Assembly (NCBI RefSeq): GCF_017497975.1
Contig: NZ_JAGDEL010000012.1
Location: forward strand, 103,870-167,869
Direction: 5' to 3'
Origin: Metabacillus bambusae
Lineage (GTDB): Bacteria > Bacillota > Bacilli > Bacillales > Bacillaceae
Length of the DNA: 64,000 bases
Each line of letters opens with the position of its first letter. The stretch's first letter is position 1. Made by a program: the position numbers and the translations under genes. Of the stretch, positions 45,321 to 53,088 are shown in pieces. The notes under the pieces are model-generated. The model saw only the letters and a list, made by a program, of their open reading frames with translations, had not been told where the DNA came from and ran no database searches.

Positions 45321-45566
45321 ATGAAATTCTGGGTAATAGCTTATAAATATCAAGAGGATATATTTTGGGACTTTTCATCAAGTGGGGATACTCACGACTT
45401 ACAAGAAACCTGTTTTTTACCTACTCAATCAATTGCAGAGGGGTTTATTGAAGACCAATTAAATGATGATTATGTACCAGTAGAAATTGAACTAGAAACA
45501 TTAAATAAAAATGGTGCTTGGTCATATAGTCGTGGTGAAGTTGAATCTTGGGACGAAGAATTTTAA
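45321..45566 (+). CDS. 81-aa phage hypothetical protein
   Basis: RBS AAAGGAGG. Acidic, aromatic-rich (KFWVIAYKYQEDIFWDFSSS and a C-terminal EVESWDEEF). No family recognised. Confidence 0.6.
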   Translation: MKFWVIAYKYQEDIFWDFSSSGDTHDLQETCFLPTQSIAEGFIEDQLNDDYVPVEIELETLNKNGAWSYSRGEVESWDEEF

Positions 45567-45613
45567 TACGCTATCCACGTAAATTGCGTAATTAGGAAAG
45601 GGTGATTAATAAA

Positions 45614-45721
45614 ATGACAGCTACGTTAGAAACAATTCAGCACGGAATATTAATAATTCTGTTCTTTCAAGTAATTAACTTGCTATTCTTCTTCGCTTTA
45701 TTAGGGGGTCTTAGGAAATGA
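45614..45721 (+). CDS. 35-aa single-helix membrane peptide
   Basis: ATG 45614 with AAAGGGTGA upstream. GILIILFFQVINLLFFFALL is one long hydrophobic helix. Its stop overlaps the next start (ATGA), which supports translation. Confidence 0.55.
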   Translation: MTATLETIQHGILIILFFQVINLLFFFALLGGLRK

Positions 45722-46026
45722 AATCAACTAAGTATCAATTATTGAAAGGCGATTTCGATCATGTTTGTGAACAATTAAAGATTCACAAAAAGATTATTGA
45801 AGAACTAAGAGAAGAAAATGAACGGTTTAAACGTATGTACGAGAATACTGGCGCTATCTTTAATCGACAACTTATGAAGGATAAGATTGAGCGTTATGAA
45901 AAAGGCATCAATGAAGTAAGAAAATATATTGATGACCATTCTGGAACATGTGATGAACCAAGAAGAATGACAATGGATGAAAACTTTGAAATTTTTATGA
46001 AGTTAAGTCGTTTACTTAATCCGTAG
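45718..46026 (+). CDS. 102-aa coiled-coil phage protein
   Basis: Charged helical protein (CEQLKIHKKIIEELREENER, KIERYEKGINEVRKYIDD), likely a coiled coil. No family recognised; coupled to the preceding membrane peptide. Confidence 0.6.
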   Translation: MKSTKYQLLKGDFDHVCEQLKIHKKIIEELREENERFKRMYENTGAIFNRQLMKDKIERYEKGINEVRKYIDDHSGTCDEPRRMTMDENFEIFMKLSRLLNP

Positions 46027-46058
46027 TTTACACGTAAATATCGAAGGAGGAAATGTAG

Positions 46059-46205
46059 ATGAATAAAGAAGGTTATTTTGTAACTTGCAGTAAATGTGAA
46101 GGAAATAACATTAAATATGATTATGAGAATACTATCTTCAATACAAAAACAGGTGAAACAGTAACTCCTGTTAGATGCCTTGAATGTAACTACGAAACAG
46201 TATAA
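46059..46205 (+). CDS. 48-aa zinc-ribbon phage protein
   Basis: RBS GAAGGAGG, ATG 46059. C-x2-C in TCSKCEGN and in RCLECNYE frame a beta hairpin (NTKTGETVTP): a small zinc ribbon. Function unknown. Confidence 0.6.
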   Translation: MNKEGYFVTCSKCEGNNIKYDYENTIFNTKTGETVTPVRCLECNYETV

Positions 46206-46256
46206 TCAAAATAACTTAATGAAAACGTCCAACGATATTTCGATATAAAAAAGACC

Positions 46257-46385
46257 TTATTCAGGTCTAGAGGATTCACCAAAAAAAATTCTAATTTCGT
46301 CAGGGGATATTCCTATCTCTAAAGCGTACAAAAATAAATCTACCCATTCAGGATCAAGTTTCTTGTCGGATAAAGATTCACTCAA
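46257..46385 (-). CDS. SinI-like anti-repressor
   Basis: A 42-aa protein on the strand opposite to all its neighbours, TTG 46385 with AGGAGGG 7 nt upstream. The core LDPEWVDLFLYALEIGISPD followed by EIRIFF aligns closely with the SinI domain (LDxEWVxLMxxAxxxxISxEEIRxxL), which wraps around the SinR dimer interface. A hairpin AGACCT/AGGTCT with T-run follows its stop, so it is an independent unit. It could bind host SinR/SlrR-type regulators or a phage repressor with a matching domain. Confidence 0.75.
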   Translation of the reverse strand: MSESLSDKKLDPEWVDLFLYALEIGISPDEIRIFFGESSRPE

Positions 46386-46504
46386 ATAAACACCCTCCTA
46401 AAGTATTATATTTTATAGGTCTAATTATGGAGGATTTTGTAAGAAAGCAAAAGATTGATAGGGAATAATTAACAAACTTTTTACATTAGGAGGTAGCGGC
46501 CGCA

Positions 46505-46780
46505 TTGAATATAAAAATAGGAGATTCATATTTAATTACTTCTGACAGCATGAATGTAACTCTTAATCAAAGGTATGAAAAGAAAAAGGATGGAGCGGGA
46601 ACCGGTGAATTTGATTACAAGCCTATTGGTTACTTCAGTTCATTAGTTCATGCTTGTAATTCTCTACTGGATAGAGAGATACGAATCAGTGATGCGGAGA
46701 ACCTTTCTGAACTAGTGAAAACCATTCACGATACAAAAGTACTCATCAAGGAGTGTATCGAAGCAAAGGAGGCTATATAG
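46505..46780 (+). CDS. 91-aa phage hypothetical protein
   Basis: TTG 46505, RBS AGGAGG about 10 nt upstream, with a GCGGCCGC stretch between. Sequence KIGDSYLITSDSMNVTLNQR and a helical C-terminus (LSELVKTIHDTKVLIKECIE) resemble small early phage proteins of unknown role. The stop overlaps the next start. Confidence 0.6.
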   Translation: MNIKIGDSYLITSDSMNVTLNQRYEKKKDGAGTGEFDYKPIGYFSSLVHACNSLLDREIRISDAENLSELVKTIHDTKVLIKECIEAKEAI

Positions 46781-47154
46781 TGCCTAGACGATTTGTGTTC
46801 GAAGATGCTGATTACAATATTATTAGAAATAACAAAATTGATACCTTTGTTTGTCCAGACTGTGGATTCGAATTTAATGCTGATCATGTCTGTGATGATG
46901 AATTAGGCGGTTACGAGTGTCCTTCATGCGAAGTAAATGAGTTAACAGAGAAATTAAAAGAACAGCAGCAGGATATTGACCGCTTGAAGTATTGGGAAAC
47001 GGATGGTAAGCGCGAAATAACTTGGTATCAGAATAAAGCGAGATCATTAGAACAACAAAATGAAGATTTAATGGAATATAAGAAAGCTTACGATTCATTA
47101 AGAAGCACAGGATTTAAACTACCATATGTTGTCCAATCAACTAAGAATATCTGA
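46780..47154 (+). CDS. zinc-ribbon plus coiled-coil phage protein
   Basis: About 124 aa from GTG 46780, chosen because AAGGAGG lies 7 nt upstream; the frame is open further left. Two C-x2-C knuckles (FVCPDCGFEF and YECPSCEV) form a zinc ribbon, followed by a coiled coil (ELTEKLKEQQQDIDRLKYWE, KARSLEQQNEDLMEYKKAYD). Function unknown. Confidence 0.65.
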   Translation: MPRRFVFEDADYNIIRNNKIDTFVCPDCGFEFNADHVCDDELGGYECPSCEVNELTEKLKEQQQDIDRLKYWETDGKREITWYQNKARSLEQQNEDLMEYKKAYDSLRSTGFKLPYVVQSTKNI

Positions 47155-47181
47155 TTTAGCATAAAGGATACATACACCTTG

Positions 47182-47190
47182 TTATCCACA
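47182..47190 (+). promoter_or_regulatory. consensus DnaA box in an early intergenic gap
   Basis: TTATCCACA, the exact Bacillus DnaA-box consensus, lies in the 100-nt AT-rich gap before the 58-aa zinc protein. A single box may be chance; it could let host DnaA touch the phage replication region. Confidence 0.3.
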
Positions 47191-47256
47191 GCCATATGTT
47201 AATAACCTTAATAACTGTTTATATAAGCATATATTCATATAAGGGAGCGGAGGCAA

Positions 47257-47433
47257 TTGACCAATAATTACTTATTCTTTTGTCAATCATGTGGAGTCCC
47301 TCAAGAAATAACAAACCATATTATAAAGAAATATTTCATTAAGTATGGAGTTCAAGGGTTTTGCTGTTCTAATTGTGCAGATTATAACAAATTAACTGAT
47401 CAGGAGAAGAAGGCATTGTTAAGTCAGGGGTAG
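47257..47433 (+). CDS. 58-aa zinc-binding phage protein
   Basis: TTG 47257 with AGCGGAGG upstream. CQSCGVP and CCSNCADY supply paired cysteines around a helix (ITNHIIKKYFIKYGVQG). Function unknown. Confidence 0.6.
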   Translation: MTNNYLFFCQSCGVPQEITNHIIKKYFIKYGVQGFCCSNCADYNKLTDQEKKALLSQG

Positions 47434-47445
47434 GGAGTTGTAGGG

Positions 47446-47583
47446 ATGGCTAATAAAAAGAAAGCCAAGAAGAGACTTGGTAAAGTGATTCGTAAAAATT
47501 CAAAGGAAATAGATAAATATAGAGTAGAAAAGAATTGGAGAAACATATTTGTACAAGTTGGCATATTAAAAGAAAGGGAGTAG
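47446..47583 (+). CDS. 45-aa basic phage protein
   Basis: ATG 47446, RBS GTAGGG close upstream. Highly basic N-terminus (MANKKKAKKRLGKVIRKNSK), possibly nucleic-acid binding. No family recognised. Confidence 0.5.
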   Translation: MANKKKAKKRLGKVIRKNSKEIDKYRVEKNWRNIFVQVGILKERE

Positions 47584-47589
47584 CTATTT

Positions 47590-47748
47590 ATGATTGGTAA
47601 AGTGAAGGTTTGGTATATGACCGAAGAAGAAAGACTTGCTTATATCGAAAAACATCCAATTAAAGAAACAGCTAGACCTAAAGGATCAACATATGTTAAT
47701 GCTGCATTTGAAATGACAAATATGCCTCGTAAAAAGAAAAACAAATAA
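47590..47748 (+). CDS. 52-aa phage hypothetical protein
   Basis: Starts 6 nt after the previous stop, with AAAGGGAG upstream. Polar, basic tail (PRKKKNK). No family recognised. Confidence 0.5.
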   Translation: MIGKVKVWYMTEEERLAYIEKHPIKETARPKGSTYVNAAFEMTNMPRKKKNK

Positions 47749-47816
47749 AAATAGCCAGGATCACTCCCAGCTAAAAAACAAAATGTGACTTTATTATAAC
47801 ATGGGCGGTGATCTGA

Positions 47817-48371
47817 TTGGATACTAATTTTAACTTTAAAGAAATATCAGATATGTTGCTTGATTATAAGATTGCCCTTGAAGATGCTAAACAACGCTAT
47901 GAAGTAGCCTCAGATCATAAGCAAGATAATGATACACGTTCTGATAAAGAAATTATTAAAGATATGATTACTGATTTAGAATATTCAATTGAATGGATGG
48001 AAACAGGGAGAAGACCTGGTAACAAAAGAGGAATTGAGCGGAGAGCTGCATACCAAAGAGAAAGAGCGTTTGATCCGCTACTCATGCAGAAATATTTTAG
48101 AAGTGCTGATGATATAAATTATGAATGGGATAACTCTAATAAAGAAGATCTAATTAGTGAATGGGACCAGGAGCGGATAGAGGATGCTTTATCCGTTCTA
48201 ACTAAAAAAGAAAAAGAAATTTACTTAATGTCTCGTGGTTACTGTATTCGATATAAAGATATTGCTAGATACTTAGATATTACTGTAAGCACGGTTAAGA
48301 CCAACATAAAAAGAGCTGAAAAGAAAATAGGTCAAAGGATTAACGAAAGCCTCTTCTGTATGTGTAGTTGA
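47817..48371 (+). CDS. sigma-70-like late transcription regulator
   Basis: 184 aa from TTG 47817 (RBS GGGCGGTGA). The C-terminus LSVLTKKEKEIYLMSRGYCI followed by YKDIARYLDITVSTVKTNIK is a sigma region 4 helix-turn-helix; the N-terminal half is helical and unlike region 2. Such Xpf/ArpU-like positive factors switch on late genes in Bacillus and Enterococcus prophages. It is the last gene before a terminator and the late promoter region, the expected position. Confidence 0.82.
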   Translation: MDTNFNFKEISDMLLDYKIALEDAKQRYEVASDHKQDNDTRSDKEIIKDMITDLEYSIEWMETGRRPGNKRGIERRAAYQRERAFDPLLMQKYFRSADDINYEWDNSNKEDLISEWDQERIEDALSVLTKKEKEIYLMSRGYCIRYKDIARYLDITVSTVKTNIKRAEKKIGQRINESLFCMCS

Positions 48372-48381
48372 GGCTTTTTAT
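48346..48381 (+). terminator. terminator at the end of the early operon
   Basis: AAAGCCTC (48346-48353) pairs with GAGGCTTT (48370-48377), followed by T. The 5' arm lies inside the last codons of the sigma-like gene. Confidence 0.75.
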
Positions 48382-48416
48382 CTTATAGAGAAGCGGATTT
48401 ATAGATATGTAGTTTT

Positions 48417-48445
48417 TTGTCATCCAATTGCCACCTATATATAAG
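48417..48445 (+). promoter_or_regulatory. candidate late promoter
   Basis: TTGTCA (48417-48422), 17-nt spacer, TATAAG (48440-48445), between the early terminator and the packaging genes. It would start the late transcript that includes HNH, terminases and structural genes. Confidence 0.5.
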
Positions 48446-48472
48446 GAGTAATTTTATTAAGAAGGTGATGGG

Positions 48473-48664
48473 ATGAAGATAGCTGATCATTTAAACAAAG
48501 ATACCAAAGATAAACTTAACCATATCGTTAAGCCCAACAAAAAGGTTAAGAAGCGTAAACGTGATCCAAAGAAACCAAAGGAAGAAAAGGTTAATTGGCA
48601 TGATATTATGGGCACCAATAATCGCGGACTTAGAAGAGGTAAAGGTGGAGCTTGGAGGAATTAG
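48473..48664 (+). CDS. 63-aa very basic phage protein
   Basis: Rich in Lys/Arg (HIVKPNKKVKKRKRDPKKPK). RBS GAAGGTGATGGG. First gene after the late promoter candidate; similar basic peptides precede HNH/terminase genes in Bacillus phages. Probably binds nucleic acid, function unknown. Confidence 0.6.
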   Translation: MKIADHLNKDTKDKLNHIVKPNKKVKKRKRDPKKPKEEKVNWHDIMGTNNRGLRRGKGGAWRN

Positions 48665-48666
48665 AT

Positions 48667-48855
48667 ATGATCAAATTTATTCTTGAAATAGTTACTACTA
48701 TTTTCATCGCAACAGTCATCACTACATTTATTGCAGTGTTATCTGTATTTGTTAATGAGGAGTATTATGAGACAGCAATTGATTGCCTAATCATCCTTAT
48801 CTCTATGTACATGACTCGAAAGATCTTTATGTATGTTAACAATAGGAGTAAGTAG
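48667..48855 (+). CDS. 62-aa two-helix membrane protein
   Basis: ATG 48667 follows GGAGG by 8 nt (TTG 48652 is in frame but overlaps the preceding gene's end). Helices FILEIVTTIFIATVITTFIA and AIDCLIILISMYMTRKIFMY. Function unknown. Confidence 0.6.
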   Translation: MIKFILEIVTTIFIATVITTFIAVLSVFVNEEYYETAIDCLIILISMYMTRKIFMYVNNRSK

Positions 48856-48856
48856 A

Positions 48857-49192
48857 ATGTCTGAGTACAAAACAATAGAACAGAAGAGAAAGTTCTATGA
48901 CAGTGGCGATTGGAAAAGGATTCGTGAAGAAGTAAAACGGCGTGACAACCACGAATGCCAGGAATGTAAACGGCAAGGTCGAGTAACAATTGATACAAAC
49001 GAATACAGTGAGAGTGCAAAGCGTAAGAAGATCCAGTTAGTTGTCCATCATATCAAAGAGCTTGAACATCATCCTGATCTTGCTTTAGATATAGACAATC
49101 TTGAAACAGTTTGTGTTGATTGCCATAACAAAGAACATGGTCGATCATTCGAGAGAAAACAAAACAAATGGGAACATGATGAGAGATGGTAA
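48857..49192 (+). CDS. HNH endonuclease of the packaging module
   Basis: About 111 aa from ATG 48857 (AGGAG upstream). HNH core: CQECKRQGRVTI, LVVHHIKELEHHPDLALD, NLETVCVDCHNKEHG, with two zinc-binding Cys pairs and the catalytic His. HNH proteins beside terminase stimulate cos cleavage by TerL in HK97-type phages. A Thr-protease-like gene intervenes before TerS here. Confidence 0.92.
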   Translation: MSEYKTIEQKRKFYDSGDWKRIREEVKRRDNHECQECKRQGRVTIDTNEYSESAKRKKIQLVVHHIKELEHHPDLALDIDNLETVCVDCHNKEHGRSFERKQNKWEHDERW

Positions 49193-49209
49193 AGGAAGGA
49201 TGATAGTGA

Positions 49210-49746
49210 ATGACTTGCATTGTAGGGTTAATAAATAACGGGAAGGTCTATATAGGTGCTGATAGCGCAGGGGTAGGAGGATATAGTCTAACTTTAAGAG
49301 CTGATGAAAAGGTATTTGTAAAAGGTGAATTTATCATGGGTTTCACCTCATCTTTTAGAATGGGCCAATTACTTAGGTTCAAGTTAGACATTCCATATCA
49401 TAAGCCAGATGTCGATACTTATGAATACATGGTAACAGAATTCATCGAAGCTGTTCGACATTGCTTAAGGAATGGAGGTTTTTCACGTAACGATAACGGA
49501 GAAGAATCAGGTGGTAAGTTCTTAGTGGGATATAAAGACCAATTGTTTACCATAGATTCTGATTATCAGGTAGGTAGACCGATGATGGGTTACGATGCTG
49601 CAGGATGTGGGGAAGACATCGCGAAAGGTAGTTTGTTCTCAACAGAAAGTATCGATGATCCAGTTAAAAGAGTTCGAGAAGCATTAAAAGCTTCTGAACA
49701 ATTTAGTGCTGGTGTAAGAAGTCCATTCTTAATTCTTAATAATTAG
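49210..49746 (+). CDS. proteasome/HslV-like Ntn-hydrolase
   Basis: 178 aa beginning M-T-C-I-V-G, then KVYIGADSAG and RADEKVFVKG. If Met1 is removed, Thr becomes residue 1, Asp (GADSA) residue 17 and Lys (ADEKVF) residue 33, exactly the catalytic triad spacing of proteasome beta subunits and HslV. GFTSSFRMGQLLRF follows like the GS/GA-rich loop after S4. No HslU-like ATPase is seen. Placed among packaging genes, it might process a head protein or a host factor. RBS AAGGAAGG. Confidence 0.75.
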   Translation: MTCIVGLINNGKVYIGADSAGVGGYSLTLRADEKVFVKGEFIMGFTSSFRMGQLLRFKLDIPYHKPDVDTYEYMVTEFIEAVRHCLRNGGFSRNDNGEESGGKFLVGYKDQLFTIDSDYQVGRPMMGYDAAGCGEDIAKGSLFSTESIDDPVKRVREALKASEQFSAGVRSPFLILNN

Positions 49747-49883
49747 TACCCCCCGGTCAAAAGTTTTGGCCTTTTTTTCGTTTTGGGGCACCGGTAAGGG
49801 GGAGTGTACTGTCCGGTTTTTTGTGCATTTTACGTATGACCCCCCTCCCCAATTGAAACGACTGATTGAAAAGAGGTGATAAT
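49747..49883. other. GC-rich intergenic region before terS: terminators and candidate cos site
   Basis: Contains a terminator (GGTCAAAA/TTTTGGCC, then seven T, about 49756-49780), a second stem ACCGG/CCGGT with T-run (about 49790-49822), and C/G runs (TACCCCCCGG, TAAGGGGGAG, GACCCCCCTCCCC) that are rare elsewhere. HNH-containing HK97-type phages cut cos just upstream of terS, so this is the best cos candidate in the window. Confidence 0.45.
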
Positions 49884-50240
49884 TTGGCGGATGTTAATGA
49901 TCGTGAGGTTCTTGTTTCAAAAGAGAAAAATCGATTAAAAAGGTTGTTTAAAAATATACCACCTAACAAACTTAAAGTTGTTGAAGGTTTAATAGTTCAA
50001 GCGGCGAGATTACGAATCTTATTAAATGAGATGTGGATTGATATATCTGAGAACGGTGATTATGAGATGTTTTCTCAATCTGATAAAGCTGAACCTTATG
50101 AGAGGGAACGTCCAGTAGCCAGATTATACAACACCCGTGATCAATCATATCAGAGAATTATAAAACAGCTCACTGACTTATTGCCAGATGAGTACGACAA
50201 AAAAGAAGTTGAAAAATATACGTCCAGTGATCTTATATGA
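49884..50240 (+). CDS. terS: terminase small subunit
   Basis: About 118 aa from TTG 49884 (AAGAGGTGA 5 nt upstream; TTG 49866 overlaps it). Helical protein with VSKEKNRLKRLFKNIPPNKL and a P27-like central helix (VEGLIVQAARLRILLNEMWI). TerS recognises the phage packaging site and hands DNA to TerL. The stop overlaps the terL start (ATGA). Confidence 0.85.
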   Translation: MADVNDREVLVSKEKNRLKRLFKNIPPNKLKVVEGLIVQAARLRILLNEMWIDISENGDYEMFSQSDKAEPYERERPVARLYNTRDQSYQRIIKQLTDLLPDEYDKKEVEKYTSSDLI

Positions 50241-51931
50241 TTAAACAAAAATATGTAGATGAATATATTGAACTCTATCGATCAGGAAAGATAAAGTTCA
50301 ATGAAGAAAGAGAATTGTTAATTGATTACTTAAAAAAATATGTATTAAATAGAGATGATTTATATTTTGATGATGGAATGATTGAGAACTGTATTAAGTT
50401 TGGAGAGAAGTGGTATTTCCCTTTACAGCCTTTCCAAAAGTTCTTGATTGCTTTCATCTTTTTATTTTACAAAAAAAATAAACGTGTCTTTTATCGTAAA
50501 TTCCTTTGGATGCTAGGACGAGGTGGAGGCAAAAACGGTTTAATATCTGTAATTATTCACTTTTTAATTAGTGAGCTACATGGGATTGAAGATTACAATA
50601 TATCTGTTGTTGCAAATAGTGAAGATCAGGCTAAGACCTCACCAGATGAAGTTCATAAAACGGTTAAACGACATGAGGTTTTGCTAAAAGCATTTAAAAC
50701 GACATTAACACAAACGCTGTCAAAAGTGACGGGTAGTATCCTTAAATTTAGAACCTCCAATGGAGAAACAAAAGATGGTCTTCGTGATGGAGCGGTAGTG
50801 TTTGATGAAATTCATCAATATGAGTCTAATAAAGATGTTCGTGTTCATATAAGTGGTCTTGGTAAAAAACCAAATCCTCGTGAGTTTTATATTGGTACAG
50901 ATGGTTATGTACGTGATGGTTTTCTAGACAAGCTCAAAGACAAGGCAATGAAAGTTTTAAAAGGTGAAGCTCGGGTAAATGCTGTTTTCCCTTTTATATG
51001 TAAGCTTAATAATGAAAGTGAAGTTGAAAATCCAGATAATTGGGAGCTTGCAAATCCTATGTTATCGAAACCTTTGAGTGAATATGCTCAAGGTTTGTTT
51101 GATACAATTTTAGAAGAGTTTGAGGACCTTGAAGACGATCCAAGTAACCGTGAAGAATTCATGACGAAACGTATGAATTTACCAGTTACTGACTTAGAAC
51201 GATCTGTTGCTAAATGGGAAGAAATCGAAGCTACAAACCAACCAATGCCGGAGTTATTGCACAAAGAATGTATTGGTTGTTTAGACTTTGCTAGTATTCG
51301 TGACTTTGCAGCGTGTGGCCTTGTTTTTAAACATGAAGGTAAATATCCTTTTATCACACATTCATACGCTCGAAAGGAATTTGTAGATAAGTATTACAGC
51401 TATTCGAAAAAACAAGATGCTGAAATGGCTGGAAAACGAAAATTCGCACCAATTCGAGAATGGGAAGATTGGAAAGAAGGAAGTCTTCTCACCGTTGTAG
51501 ATGAAGAGACAATCAATCCTCAAACTATTGTAGATTGGTTCATTGAAATGAGAAAATACTACGAAATAAAAAAAGTTATCGGTGATAATTTCCGAATGGA
51601 AGTATTAAAGCCACTATTCGAAAAGGCAGGATTTGAAGTGGAAGTAATTCGAAATCCGAAAGCTATACACAGTTTGCTCGCACCTCGTGTTGAAATAGGA
51701 TTTGCTAATCAATTGTTTATTTTTGGGAATAACCCGTTAATGCGCTGGTACACAAATAATGTACTTGTGAAAATAAAAAAAGATGGTAACAAAGAATACG
51801 AAAAGAAAGAACCTATCCGTCGTAAAACTGATGGCTTTCAGGCATTTGTTTGCGGATTGTATAGGATAGATGAAGTAAGTGATTATGCTATAGAAGATTC
51901 TTTAGATGCATTAGATGAACTTGTCTTCTAA
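50237..51931 (+). CDS. terL: terminase large subunit
   Basis: 564 aa. N-terminal ATPase with Walker A-like WMLGRGGGKNGLIS (about 95-108) and Walker B AVVFDEIHQY (about 190-199). C-terminal RNase H-fold nuclease with acidic residues in CIGCLDFASIRDFA, VIGDNFRME and SDYAIEDSLDALDELVF. The motor packages phage DNA into proheads and cuts it. Coupled to terS by a 4-nt overlap. Confidence 0.96.
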   Translation: MIKQKYVDEYIELYRSGKIKFNEERELLIDYLKKYVLNRDDLYFDDGMIENCIKFGEKWYFPLQPFQKFLIAFIFLFYKKNKRVFYRKFLWMLGRGGGKNGLISVIIHFLISELHGIEDYNISVVANSEDQAKTSPDEVHKTVKRHEVLLKAFKTTLTQTLSKVTGSILKFRTSNGETKDGLRDGAVVFDEIHQYESNKDVRVHISGLGKKPNPREFYIGTDGYVRDGFLDKLKDKAMKVLKGEARVNAVFPFICKLNNESEVENPDNWELANPMLSKPLSEYAQGLFDTILEEFEDLEDDPSNREEFMTKRMNLPVTDLERSVAKWEEIEATNQPMPELLHKECIGCLDFASIRDFAACGLVFKHEGKYPFITHSYARKEFVDKYYSYSKKQDAEMAGKRKFAPIREWEDWKEGSLLTVVDEETINPQTIVDWFIEMRKYYEIKKVIGDNFRMEVLKPLFEKAGFEVEVIRNPKAIHSLLAPRVEIGFANQLFIFGNNPLMRWYTNNVLVKIKKDGNKEYEKKEPIRRKTDGFQAFVCGLYRIDEVSDYAIEDSLDALDELVF

Positions 51932-51948
51932 AGGGGGTGAAGATAAAA

Positions 51949-53088
51949 ATGGGATGGTTAAGTGATGTATTAAAACGTAACAGTGAACTTGAATGGATGT
52001 TTGATTTAGATCTCACCTATGAAACAACTCATCGTGCTTATTTAAAAAAAATGGCTTTGGAAACGTGTATTAACTTTATTGGTCGTACGATTAGCCAATC
52101 AGACTTTCGCTTCATAGAAAATGGAAAACGCCAGTTAAACGATTGGCATTATTTATTTAATGTTAGACCAAATACAGATCAGAGCGCGGCTGATTTTTGG
52201 CAGGACTTTATAAATAAATTGATTCATGAAAATGAGGTTCTAGCCATTCTCACAGATTCGAATGATCTGTTAATTGCAGATAGTTTTACACGAGATGAAT
52301 TTGCGGTCTATCCCGATGTTTTTCGTAATGTCACAGTAAAGGATTATACATTCCAGCGATCATATCGAATGGACGAAGTCATCTATATAACTCACAACAA
52401 TGAAAAACTAACGAAATTCATGGATGGTTTGTTCAATGATTATGCGGATTTATTTAGCAGGATGATGGAAGTTAGTTTACGAAATTATCAAATACGCGGA
52501 ACTGTTGGTATGGATTCTACTCAAGACTTAACTAATGAAAACAAAACAAAACTTCAAGCTTTTATTGATAAGTTATTTGAATCTTTTAGAAGTAAATCCG
52601 TTGCGTTGGTTCCAAAGCTTAAAGGTTTTGAATATAACGAAGTGGCTAGTGGTGAAAATAACGGTCAATCCATTGAAGAATTGACCAAACTCAAGCGGTC
52701 TTTGATTGATGATGTAGCTAATATTTTAGGAATACCAAATGCTTTAATTCATGGAGAACTAGCAGAATATGAAACCAGCATTAAGGCATATGTAAAGTTT
52801 TGTATTAGTCCTTTGTTAAAGAAAATTCAAGATGAACTTAATGCAAAACTTTTGACGAAGAAAGAGTATTTAAGTGGTTCGAAAATAGAAGCGAAGTTTG
52901 TTGCTTATAGTAGCATTTTCGACATAGCAGAATCATTTGATAAATTAGTTGCTTCTGGAGGCTTCTCTAGAAATGAATTAAGAAAAGAGGCGGGACATGA
53001 AGAGGCAGACGATCCAGAATTGGACAAGTTTGTTATTACGAAAAACTATCAGTCTGCAGGTGCAGTTGAAGGAGGTGAGAATAAGTGA
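51949..53088 (+). CDS. portal protein (HK97 family)
   Basis: About 379 aa from ATG 51949 (GGGGGTGAAG upstream; GTG 51937 lies in the RBS). DWHYLFNVRPNTDQSAADFW, GTVGMDSTQDLTNENK and the stem-region motif LKRSLIDDVANILGIPNALI are HK97-portal-like. It forms the dodecameric DNA channel at one capsid vertex. The stop overlaps the protease start (GTGA). Confidence 0.93.
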   Translation: MGWLSDVLKRNSELEWMFDLDLTYETTHRAYLKKMALETCINFIGRTISQSDFRFIENGKRQLNDWHYLFNVRPNTDQSAADFWQDFINKLIHENEVLAILTDSNDLLIADSFTRDEFAVYPDVFRNVTVKDYTFQRSYRMDEVIYITHNNEKLTKFMDGLFNDYADLFSRMMEVSLRNYQIRGTVGMDSTQDLTNENKTKLQAFIDKLFESFRSKSVALVPKLKGFEYNEVASGENNGQSIEELTKLKRSLIDDVANILGIPNALIHGELAEYETSIKAYVKFCISPLLKKIQDELNAKLLTKKEYLSGSKIEAKFVAYSSIFDIAESFDKLVASGGFSRNELRKEAGHEEADDPELDKFVITKNYQSAGAVEGGENK

